From: Caldifarciminota bacterium
GTDB lineage: Bacteria; WOR-3; Hydrothermia; WGAB01
NCBI GenBank assembly: GCA_015489295.1
Contig: WGAB01000127.1
Span: 1 to 5,531, forward strand
DNA: 5,531 nucleotides
Direction of reading: 5' to 3'
The notes beneath the pieces are model-generated. The model was given only the letters and a program-made list of their open reading frames with translations, was not told the origin of the DNA and did not search any database. This document shows positions 1-5,150 of the stretch, one piece after another (position 1 is the first letter of the stretch; each line of letters starts with the position of its first letter). A program made the position numbers and the translations under genes.

Positions 1-474
1 ATGTACCTGCCCCGCGTGCGTCGCACGGTCCGCATTCCCCCGTCCATGATGATGAACTCCTGGATGGGCAGCGATTTCACCAACGACGATGTGGCCCGCA
101 GCAGCTCCATCAGCCAGGATTACGAACCCCGTATCCTGGAACAGAAGGGAGACACCGTCACCCTGGAACTGCGGCCCAAGCCCGATGCACCGGTAGTGTG
201 GGACCGCATCGTGCTGGAGATGCTGCTCCCCAACCTGCCCCTGGTGGAACACTTTTACAACGCCCGCGGCGAGGAGGTACGGGTGATCACCTTTCGGGAG
301 GTCAAAACCCTTCACGGCCGACGCCTGCCCACCGTGATGGAGGCCGTGCCCCTGAACCGGCCGGGCCACAAAACCGTGCTGCGGCTTGTGGATGTGCGCT
401 TTGATGTGCCCATGCAGGCTTCCTGGTTCCAGGTGACCCGGCTGGAGGAAATCAGCGCCCGCGGAGGGCCGTAG
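1..474 (+). CDS. Outer membrane lipoprotein-sorting protein, LolA-like (5' partial)
   Basis: The frame is open from the first base. The ATG at position 1 is probably an internal methionine, because family members are about 240-260 aa and only 157 C-terminal residues are here. The block SWMGSDFTNDD (residues 20-30), followed by a serine-rich stretch and SQDYEP, is the hallmark of the LolA-like 'outer membrane lipoprotein-sorting protein' family (PF17131 type). The rest looks like the second half of a beta-rich half-barrel: alternating hydrophobic strands, with a charged REVKTLHGRRLPT segment near residues 99-111. The known or presumed role of the family is to bind lipid or acylated cargo in the periplasm. 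The signal peptide and N-terminal strands lie outside the window. The stop codon is 5 bases before the next gene, a permease, so it is almost certainly co-transcribed with the ABC genes and may be their carrier. Family assignment is firm; the cargo is unknown. Confidence 0.88.
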   Translation: MYLPRVRRTVRIPPSMMMNSWMGSDFTNDDVARSSSISQDYEPRILEQKGDTVTLELRPKPDAPVVWDRIVLEMLLPNLPLVEHFYNARGEEVRVITFREVKTLHGRRLPTVMEAVPLNRPGHKTVLRLVDVRFDVPMQASWFQVTRLEEISARGGP

Positions 475-479
475 GGGCC

Positions 480-1697
480 ATGACCCTGCTCTTCAAGATG
501 TCCTTCCGCAACCTCTGGCGCCATCGGACCCGCATGGTGGTCACCCTGGTGGCCGTGAGCCTCAGCAGCATGCTGGTGTTCGTGTACTTCGCCCTCATTG
601 AGGGGAGCCACACCTCCATGCTCACGAATCTGCTCCAGAGCGGGCGATACGGCGTGATCCAGCTGTACCACCCGGAGTACAAGGATACCCCCACCCTGTG
701 GCACAGCCTTACCTTGAGCCCGGAAACGGAGCAGCGGATCCGCCGGGTGCCCTCGGTGGTGGCGGTGGCGCCCCGGATCCGAACCGGTGCCCTGCTCTCC
801 GTGGGTCCCAACTCGGTGGGTGTGGGCCTGATGGCCCTGCGATGGGCTGCCGATAGCACGCTGAGCCCTCTGTTTGTGGTTCAGGGGCGGCGGCCCCGGC
901 CCGGCGAAAACGCGCTGCTCCTCAGCGAAAAGGTAGCCCGGAGCCTGGACCTCGCCGTGGGCGACACCGTGGTGCTCATCACCCAGGATGCCTATGGCTC
1001 TCTGGCCGTGGACCTCTTTGCGATCGTAGGACTGTACCGCTCGGGCAATCCCGATGCCGACCCCTTCCTGGCGCTGATGGATCTCCAAACCGCCCAAACC
1101 TTCCTGGCCATGCCGGATCAGGTGACCGAGATCGCCCTCTGGACCACAGACCCCATGCATCCCCAGGCAACAGCCCGCCGGCTGCGGCAGCTCCTGGGCC
1201 CCTCGGTTCTGGTGCTGACCTGGCAGGAGGACCACCCGGAGATTGACCAGTACCTGAAGCTGGATTCCGGCAGCGGCTGGATCACCGTGGACATGCTGCT
1301 CTTTCTGGTGGCGCTCATCGTGCTCAGCACCCTGTACATGAATGTGGTGGAACGCACCCGGGAGTTCGGCGTGATGATGGCCCTGGGGCTCCGGCCCCGC
1401 TGGATCCGGGGCGTAGTGCTGCTGGAGAGCCTGTGGGTGGGCCTGCTGGGGGCGGGCCTGGGCCTGGTCGGAGGCCTCGCCCTGGCCGGGTACCTCAGCG
1501 CCCATCCCTGGGTGTGGCACCTGGAGGGCGGGGGCGAACTCTTCGGGATTTCCCAGGTGGAAATCTATACCCGCATTCTGCCGGTCCACTTCGTGTACAC
1601 CCTGTTTCTCGTGCTGGTCCTGAGCCTGGTGGGTGGCTGGCTGCCGTCGCGCCGGGCCGCGTCCCTGACGCCGGCGGAGGCCCTGCGCCATGTTTAA
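480..1697 (+). CDS. ABC transporter permease, FtsX/LolC-MacB type (first of two)
   Basis: 405 aa with the layout typical of MacB/LolC/LolE permeases. A short basic cytoplasmic start (FRNLWRHRTR) precedes TM1 at about residues 19-40. A large extracytoplasmic (MacB_PCD-like) domain spans roughly 42-265, and three more TM segments lie near 268-289, 311-338 and 369-389. The FtsX domain carries VERTREFGVMMALGLRPR around 289-307, the cytoplasmic coupling region that contacts the ATPase, and the protein ends in the usual SLTPAEALR tail. Proteins of this type convert ATP binding by a cytoplasmic partner into periplasmic movement (mechanotransmission) rather than forming a classical channel. GGAGG at 463-467 may be the ribosome binding site, though its spacing is long. 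The 3' end overlaps the next permease by 8 bp. The substrate cannot be read from sequence; the LolA-like neighbour favours lipoprotein or lipid cargo over drugs. Confidence 0.93.
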   Translation: MTLLFKMSFRNLWRHRTRMVVTLVAVSLSSMLVFVYFALIEGSHTSMLTNLLQSGRYGVIQLYHPEYKDTPTLWHSLTLSPETEQRIRRVPSVVAVAPRIRTGALLSVGPNSVGVGLMALRWAADSTLSPLFVVQGRRPRPGENALLLSEKVARSLDLAVGDTVVLITQDAYGSLAVDLFAIVGLYRSGNPDADPFLALMDLQTAQTFLAMPDQVTEIALWTTDPMHPQATARRLRQLLGPSVLVLTWQEDHPEIDQYLKLDSGSGWITVDMLLFLVALIVLSTLYMNVVERTREFGVMMALGLRPRWIRGVVLLESLWVGLLGAGLGLVGGLALAGYLSAHPWVWHLEGGGELFGISQVEIYTRILPVHFVYTLFLVLVLSLVGGWLPSRRAASLTPAEALRHV

Positions 1698-2901
1698 ACT
1701 GGCCTGGCGGAACCTGTGGCGAAACCGACGACGGACGGCCCTGGCCCTGGTCATGGTGGCCGCCGGGTTCTCGTTCCTGGTGCTTTACTACGCCTTCATC
1801 CTGGGGTACCTCGTGAACCTGCAGAACAACCTGGTGGAGGCCTTTACCGGCGACCTTCAGGTGCAGCACCGCAAGTACCTGGAACTCAAACCCCTGGAGC
1901 ACCTCTTGGCCCGGCCCGAAACCCTGCGGCTACGGGCCCTGGAAACCCCGGGCGTGCGGGCGGCCTCGGGCCGCTTGCTGCTGCAGGGCCTCGTGAGCAC
2001 GGCCGATTTCTGGCAGAATCTCGTGCTCGTGGGGATCGTGCCCGAGGAGGAACGCGAGGTGTCGTCCTGGGCACGCCATGTGCGGCCGGGCCATTTCCCT
2101 TCGAGGCACCGGCGCCGATGGATCCTGTTGCCCCCGAAAACCGCCCGGCGGCTGAAGGTACGGGTGGGCGACCGGGTGGTGGTGATGACCCAGGCCCGCG
2201 ATGGCACCATTGAGGCCCGGAATTTCCAGGTGGCCGGCCTGCTGCGCGTGGCCGGGCTGGACCAGGGTGTGGCGGTGCTGCATCGCCAGGACCTGGAACA
2301 CCTGGCCCATTTGCCGCCGCGAATCTCGGCCCTCTACCTCCGAACCCGACCGGGCGTGTCCCCCTCCGAGGTGCGGCAACGGCTGGAACAGCGGCTGCCC
2401 GATTCGCTGCAGGTACGCACCTGGCAGGAGCGGTATCCCTACTTTCAGAAGATTCTGACCCTGAGCCGGATCGGTGGGCTCCTGTATCTTTCCATCCTGC
2501 TTCTGGCCGTGGCGTTGGGCGTGCTCAATATCCTGTACATGAATGTGGCCGAACGGTACCGCGAGTTTGGCGTGATGATGGCCATCGGCCTGAAACCCCG
2601 ATACCTCCGGGGAATGGTGCTTCTCGAATCCCTGTACCTGACCACCCTCGGGATCCTCCTGGGAGCCCTGTTGACCCTGGGGGTTTGGCTCCTGTGGAGC
2701 CGCTACGGCCTGAACCTGGCGGCCTTCAGCCAGGGCATGGAGTTCCTGGGCCTGGATACCCGGGTGTTTCCGGCCATGGATGCCCTGGGGGTCGTGGGGA
2801 GCCTGGTACTCGTGTACCTGTTTGGTCTGCTGGCGGGCCTGTATCCGGCCTGGCGGGCTTCGCGCCTGCGGCCGGTGGAGGCCCTGAGGATCGTTCGGTG
2901 A
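1690..2901 (+). CDS. ABC transporter permease, FtsX/LolE-MacB type (second of two)
   Basis: 403 aa and a clear paralogue of the upstream permease: WRNLWRNRRR start, TM1 near residues 17-40, an extracytoplasmic domain of about 220 residues, then TM segments near 261-283, 310-335 and 364-385. The block AERYREFGVMMAIGLKPR (about 287-304) nearly repeats the matching stretch of the first permease, as does the ending RLRPVEALR. The two probably form a heterodimer, as LolC and LolE do, with a dimer of the downstream ATPase. The start ATG lies inside the end of the previous gene (ATGTTTAA overlap). GGAGG at 1676-1680 is 9 bases upstream, which supports this start and translational coupling. The extracytoplasmic domains have diverged much more than the FtsX domains, suggesting the two subunits make different contacts with cargo or carrier. 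Confidence 0.93.
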   Translation: MFKLAWRNLWRNRRRTALALVMVAAGFSFLVLYYAFILGYLVNLQNNLVEAFTGDLQVQHRKYLELKPLEHLLARPETLRLRALETPGVRAASGRLLLQGLVSTADFWQNLVLVGIVPEEEREVSSWARHVRPGHFPSRHRRRWILLPPKTARRLKVRVGDRVVVMTQARDGTIEARNFQVAGLLRVAGLDQGVAVLHRQDLEHLAHLPPRISALYLRTRPGVSPSEVRQRLEQRLPDSLQVRTWQERYPYFQKILTLSRIGGLLYLSILLLAVALGVLNILYMNVAERYREFGVMMAIGLKPRYLRGMVLLESLYLTTLGILLGALLTLGVWLLWSRYGLNLAAFSQGMEFLGLDTRVFPAMDALGVVGSLVLVYLFGLLAGLYPAWRASRLRPVEALRIVR

Positions 2902-2921
2902 ACCGAAAAGGCGAGGCAAAC

Positions 2922-3611
2922 ATGGCACTGGTAGAGGTGCGGAATCTGACCAAGGTGTACCGCGTGGGCCGGGTGGAAACCCGGGCGGTGCAGGGGGTGA
3001 CCTTTGAGGTAGAGGCAGGAGAGTTCACGGCCCTGGCCGGGCCCTCGGGCTCCGGGAAAACCACGCTGCTGAACCTGATCGGCGGCCTGGATACCCCGAC
3101 CGCCGGCGAGGTTACCGTGGCCGGGGTCCACCTGAACCGCCTCTCCCTGAACCAGTTGGCCGATTTCCGGCTGTGGAACCTGGGCTTCGTGTTCCAGACC
3201 TACAACCTGATTGAGGTGCTCACGGCACTGGAGAATGTGGAGTTTCCGCTGCTCCTGCAGGGGGTTTCGGCCCGGGAACGGCGCCGGCGGGCCCAGGAGG
3301 CCCTGGAACAGGTGGGCCTGGGCGAGGTTCTCCATCGCAGGCCCCAGGAGCTCTCCGGCGGCCAGCAGCAACGGGTGGCTGTCGCACGAGCCCTGGTCAC
3401 CCGGCCCCGCCTGGTGCTGGCCGATGAGCCCACCGCCAACCTGGACACCGAAACCGGCCTTCGTTTGATCCACCTGATGGAACGCCTGAACCGGGACCTG
3501 GGGGTGACCTTCCTGTTTTCCACCCATGACCCCAGGGTGATTGAGGCCGCCCATCGGGTGATTCGGCTCCGCGACGGCCGCATCGTGGAAGACACCGCCC
3601 GTTCGTCCTGA
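2922..3611 (+). CDS. ABC transporter ATP-binding protein, LolD/MacB class
   Basis: 229 aa, the usual size for a stand-alone LolD/MacB-type ATPase. All nucleotide-binding motifs are intact: Walker A GPSGSGKTT (40-48), Q-loop FVFQ (89-92), signature LSGGQ (144-148), Walker B LVLADEP (164-170) with catalytic Glu169, D-loop NLD (173-175) and H-loop His202. The sequence FQTYNLIEVLTALENVEFPL following the Q-loop is characteristic of the MacB/LolD/FtsE branch. It should sit on the cytoplasmic face, dimerise, and drive the two upstream permeases. The chosen ATG follows an AAAAGGCGAGG stretch and starts the canonical first strand (ALVEVRNLTKVY). Longer open frame upstream overlaps the second permease and is not needed. 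It lies 20 bases after the second permease and is the last gene of the operon; a REP-type inverted repeat follows its stop. Confidence 0.95.
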   Translation: MALVEVRNLTKVYRVGRVETRAVQGVTFEVEAGEFTALAGPSGSGKTTLLNLIGGLDTPTAGEVTVAGVHLNRLSLNQLADFRLWNLGFVFQTYNLIEVLTALENVEFPLLLQGVSARERRRRAQEALEQVGLGEVLHRRPQELSGGQQQRVAVARALVTRPRLVLADEPTANLDTETGLRLIHLMERLNRDLGVTFLFSTHDPRVIEAAHRVIRLRDGRIVEDTARSS

Positions 3612-3622
3612 ATCACCCATTC

Positions 3623-3712
3623 CCGCCTCAGTTCCAAAGATCGCCGCTGAAGTGGCTCCTACATGCCGGTTTTCGTAGGAGCGGCTTTAGCCGCGATGCG
3701 CAACTGAGGTGG
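3623..3712. repeat. Long inverted repeat with two head-to-head REP-like palindromes
   Basis: This fills most of the gap between the convergent ATPase and higA genes. The outer arms CCTCAGTT (3626-3633) and AACTGAGG (3702-3709) are exact reverse complements, with weaker pairing outside them. Inside, arm 3640-3662 (core GCCGCTGAAGTGGCTCC) pairs with arm 3674-3696 (core GGAGCGGCTTTAGCCGC) with about four mismatches. Each arm is itself a small stem-loop: GCCGCT/GA/AGTGGC with one G-U pair, and GCGGCT/TT/AGCCGC. The GTAGGAGCGGCTTTAGCCGC type of core resembles chromosomal REP sequences. As RNA it would form a strong hairpin from either direction, so it could protect mRNA 3' ends or weakly terminate both operons. 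No U-tract typical of an intrinsic terminator follows. No RAYT transposase is in the window. Confidence 0.75.
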
Positions 3713-3719
3713 AAGGCGG

Positions 3720-4046
3720 CTATCGCCCAGCCCCAACGCGCTTTTCGTAGGGCCTGATCCTGGCCAGGGCCTTCTTCTCCTCCTGATAGGCGTGGTACAG
3801 ATTCCAGGCTTCCTGGAGCCGGAGCCAGAACTGGGGTGTGGTGCCAAAGAAACGGGCCAGGCGAAGCGCCGTAGAGGGCGTAATCCCCCGCTTTCCGCGC
3901 ACGATTTCGTTGATCCGCTGGTACGGTAGCCCCAGCGCTTTGGCCAGATCCCGCTGGGTCAGCCCCAAAGGCTTTAAAAACTCCTCCCGGAGCACCTCTC
4001 CGGGATGCACCGGTGGGCGCTTCTTGGGAAGCAGAACCTCGGCCAT
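3720..4046 (-). CDS. higA: HigA-family antitoxin (XRE helix-turn-helix)
   Basis: 108 aa from the chosen start. The N-terminal HPGE (14-17), then VLREEFLKPLGLTQRDLAKALGL and the recognition region YQRINEIVRGKRGIT (42-56), are diagnostic of the HigA / VapI 'addiction module antidote' family. FWLRLQEAWNLY (73-84) is its usual C-terminal helix. The protein should neutralise HigB and bind the operon's own promoter through the helix-turn-helix. Two in-frame ATGs exist, at 4052 and 4046. AGGAGG lies 3 bases before the first but 9 before the second, so the second is preferred; the first would add only two residues. It follows higB by about 27 bases, the toxin-first order typical of higBA. It is convergent with the ABC operon, separated by the REP-like inverted repeat. 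Confidence 0.94.
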   Translation of the reverse strand: MAEVLLPKKRPPVHPGEVLREEFLKPLGLTQRDLAKALGLPYQRINEIVRGKRGITPSTALRLARFFGTTPQFWLRLQEAWNLYHAYQEEKKALARIRPYEKRVGAGR

Positions 4047-4052
4047 CTGCAT

Positions 4053-4061
4053 CTACCTCCT
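4053..4061 (-). promoter_or_regulatory. Ribosome binding site of higA
   Basis: On the minus strand the sequence reads AAAAGGAGGTAG immediately before the first possible ATG. It is a near-consensus Shine-Dalgarno. Its spacing (3 bases to the ATG at 4052, 9 to the ATG at 4046) is what decides the higA start. It is clearly stronger than anything in front of higB, which fits the need to make more antitoxin than toxin. Confidence 0.7.
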
Positions 4062-4073
4062 TTTCACCGGGTT

Positions 4074-4373
4074 TCACCCGTGGTAATCCACGATCTCCAC
4101 CCTTTCTGCCCCGTTTTCCGACCAAACAAAACAAATCCGATACCGATCGTTGATCCGGATGCTGTATTGCCCTCTCCTGTCTCCGGAGAGTTTTTCCAAA
4201 CGATTCCCCGGTACCCTCCGCAGGTCTTCCAGTGTTGTGGCCGCATTCAGCATATCCAGTTTCCTTTGAGCGATGGCCCAAAGGTCTTTTGGGAGCGTGC
4301 GCCGGGCTTGTGGAGAATTTACGCCATGGAAAATGTCCTCGGTACCGCGGTTCTTGAAGGACAGGATCGCCAT
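4074..4373 (-). CDS. higB: HigB-family toxin (RelE-like mRNA interferase)
   Basis: 99 aa, the normal HigB size. The N-terminal SFKNRGTEDIF (5-15), the helical ARRTLPKDLWAIAQRKLDMLNAA region, LSGDRRGQYSIRIN (62-75), DRYRICFVW (76-84) and the closing DYH (96-98) match the HigB/plasmid maintenance killer family (PF05015 type). Known members are ribosome-dependent endoribonucleases that cleave translated mRNA in the cytoplasm. The conserved basic and aromatic positions are present, so the toxin looks intact. The ATG at 4373 begins the canonical MAILSFKN strand; only a weak GAGAA-like ribosome site precedes it. It is the first gene of the operon, read from the promoter at 4442-4470, with higA directly downstream. 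Confidence 0.93.
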   Translation of the reverse strand: MAILSFKNRGTEDIFHGVNSPQARRTLPKDLWAIAQRKLDMLNAATTLEDLRRVPGNRLEKLSGDRRGQYSIRINDRYRICFVWSENGAERVEIVDYHG

Positions 4374-4441
4374 TTCTCGTTGTGTATGCTAACCGAACCT
4401 TCCGAATGCCGTCCACGACCTCAGCCACGGGTTGCTTGTAC

Positions 4442-4470
4442 ATGATAGCACGGAATCCGTGAATCATCAA
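4442..4470 (-). promoter_or_regulatory. Predicted sigma70-type promoter of higBA with operator palindrome
   Basis: On the minus strand a -35-like TTGATG (4470-4465) and a -10-like TATCAT (4447-4442) are 17 bases apart, the ideal spacing. Transcription would start near 4435, leaving about 60 bases of leader before higB. The 17-bp spacer contains a perfect odd-centred palindrome, CACGGA-N-TCCGTG (4449-4461), exactly where a HigA dimer would block RNA polymerase. The elements are seen in the sequence; the operator role is inferred from the known autorepression of higBA operons. Confidence 0.65.
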
Positions 4471-4569
4471 GATCGGAGATCTCCCTGGATTCTTCGGCCA
4501 TCCGGCTCTGCTTGAGGATTCCGAGGATCGTCGTTCCGGGATTCACCCCCACCTCAATCTTCGCCCTCA

Positions 4570-4654
4570 GGGAGAGGAGGTTGTTGGACCACAAGGAGTT
4601 AGAGGAATTCGACCCCGCGAGAGAGAGGAAGTTGTTGGAGCGCAGAGACTTAGG
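4570..4654 (+). repeat. Two-unit degenerate direct repeat, 51-bp period
   Basis: Units starting at 4570 and 4621 share GAGAGGA(G/A)GTTGTTGGA and then diverge, with about 26 of the first 33 positions identical. Read in the plus-strand frame, the units would encode two similar charged 17-residue segments (RERRLLDHKELEEF and RERKLLERRDLGPI). The 51-bp period is a multiple of three, so the repeat respects the frame. Whether it was ever coding is unclear. Confidence 0.55.
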
Positions 4655-4689
4655 ACCGATCTGGATTCCTGATCATCTGTTCCAGGGGA

Positions 4690-4719
4690 CCAAGGATCGC
4701 CGCTGAAGCGGCTCCTACA
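4690..4719 (+). repeat. REP-like palindrome, direct copy of the one at 3634-3663
   Basis: The core GCCGCTGAAGCGGC (4699-4712) is a perfect stem GCCGCT/AGCGGC with a two-base loop. The 30 bases match 3634-3663 at 28 positions in the same orientation. One difference (C for T) restores the Watson-Crick pair that is a G-U pair in the other copy, as expected for selection on pairing. The pair of copies brackets the higBA operon. Confidence 0.75.
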
Positions 4720-4839
4720 GGATGTGGATCCAAGAGTTCCTTGCGCTACAGAGGAGACGTGCTGCGGCTCTGCGCTGCACCATCTTTTTGCTGAACTGCT
4801 CCCGTTATCCACCTCTAACCAGCGCAGGGAGATTCGGCA

Positions 4840-4874
4840 TTGACGCCGTACGATTTTCGCGTAAAATGTACGGC
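4840..4874 (+). promoter_or_regulatory. Predicted promoter/operator of the antitoxin-PIN toxin operon
   Basis: TTGACG (4840-4845) and TAAAAT (4862-4867) are separated by 16 bases, a strong sigma70-like match. The arms GCCGTAC (4845-4851) and GTACGGC (4868-4874) are exact reverse complements. With TTT/AAA and a central CGCG they make a 30-bp imperfect palindrome (12 of 15 pairs) covering the spacer, the -10 and the base just before the start codon. This is the expected place for a dimeric ribbon-helix-helix repressor, here presumably the antitoxin itself. The predicted transcription start falls at about 4873-4875, on the antitoxin ATG. Confidence 0.7.
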
Positions 4875-5150
4875 ATGGAGAAGAAAGCAAAATCCCAGCA
4901 GGTAAAACTCACCGTGCGGGTACCCCGACGGGTGCTCCAGCGAGCCAAGGCCTTTGCACGGGCTCACCATACTTCCCTGAGCCGCCTCATCACCCTATAC
5001 CTGGAGCGCCTTCCGGAGGCCTCGGAAGGGTACCTGTCCCGGGCCACCCGGGTTCCCCGCCTCCTTGGAACCCTGCCTCCTTCTGCCAAACCCGAGGATT
5101 ACCACCGGTACCTGGAGGAGAAATACCGTGGCGCTTCGCGTTCTGATTGA
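4875..5150 (+). CDS. Ribbon-helix-helix-like antitoxin (DUF6364-like) of a PIN toxin
   Basis: 91 aa. A short basic leader is followed by a strand QVKLTVRVP (9-17), helix RRVLQRAKAFARAH (18-31) and helix SLSRLITLYLERL (34-46), the order of a MetJ/Arc-type ribbon-helix-helix DNA-binding domain. The C-terminal part, VPRLLGTLPP (60-69) then DYHRYLEEKY (75-84), resembles the toxin-binding tail of DUF6364-type antitoxins that pair with PIN toxins. The frame is open back to 4722, but the upstream 51 codons cross the promoter and have no family-like sequence, so they are excluded. An ATG at 4866 lies inside the -10 box and cannot be in the predicted transcript, leaving 4875. No Shine-Dalgarno precedes it; translation may be leaderless. 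It overlaps the toxin gene by 23 bases, indicating coupled translation. Family name is likely but unconfirmed. Confidence 0.85.
   Translation: MEKKAKSQQVKLTVRVPRRVLQRAKAFARAHHTSLSRLITLYLERLPEASEGYLSRATRVPRLLGTLPPSAKPEDYHRYLEEKYRGASRSD
5114..5120 (+). promoter_or_regulatory. Ribosome binding site of the PIN toxin gene
   Basis: GGAGGAG lies inside the antitoxin coding sequence (the EEK codons near its C-terminus), 7 bases before the GTG at 5128. It is the main reason to choose GTG as the toxin start. It also means toxin translation can begin while ribosomes are finishing the antitoxin. Confidence 0.75.

Larger units (their letters stand above)
4471..4839. other. Intergenic region between the two divergent TA modules, no convincing gene
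   Basis: This stretch of 369 bases separates the two toxin-antitoxin promoters. It holds a perfect 10-bp palindrome GGAGATCTCC (4475-4484) just upstream of the higBA -35, a two-unit degenerate direct repeat (4570-4654) and a REP-like copy (4690-4719). An open plus-strand frame runs from 4449 to the TGA at 4704-4706, but it has no ATG (only a TTG at 4512) and no ribosome binding site. Its AGA/AGG and TTA/TTG codons differ from the CGN and CTG used by neighbouring genes. The minus strand of the same stretch is also open for about 80 codons without a good start. I see nothing clear in 4720-4839. Confidence 0.5.

Noticed and set aside
312..1754. 480-codon open frame on the minus strand across the first permease
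   Set aside because: It is antisense to a clear FtsX-type permease, is rich in His, Gln and Gly as expected from the complement of GC-rich code, and shows no recognisable domain.
2685..2921. N-terminal extension of the ATPase frame back to 2685
   Set aside because: It overlaps the end of the second permease and reads as Gly/Pro-rich out-of-frame sequence; the ATG at 2922 begins the canonical first strand of the ATPase fold.
1930..2928. Long minus-strand open frames opposite the second permease and ATPase (1930-2928 and 2703-3620)
   Set aside because: They are shadows of well-supported plus-strand genes, with low-complexity composition and no motifs.
3640..3696. CRISPR array or intrinsic terminator
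   Set aside because: There are only palindromic REP-type arms, with no regular direct repeats and spacers; no U-tract follows the hairpins, so a classical intrinsic terminator is not supported.
4005..4445. 146-codon plus-strand frame opposite higB
   Set aside because: It is antisense to an intact HigB toxin with full family motifs, and its sequence resembles no known domain.
3628..4470. 280-codon minus-strand frame starting in the higBA promoter region
   Set aside because: It overlaps higB and higA in another frame, and the starts at its 5' end lie inside the -35/-10 region, so they would not be transcribed from that promoter. No family features are seen.
4512..4706. 64-codon plus-strand frame with TTG start as a real gene
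   Set aside because: There is no ribosome binding site or ATG, codon use is unlike the neighbours, and it ends inside a REP-like palindrome. It is kept only as an unexplained stretch.
4722..4874. 51-residue N-terminal extension of the PIN-module antitoxin
   Set aside because: It would run across the predicted promoter and operator; its Arg/Ala/Leu-rich sequence is not part of the ribbon-helix-helix domain and has no good ribosome site.
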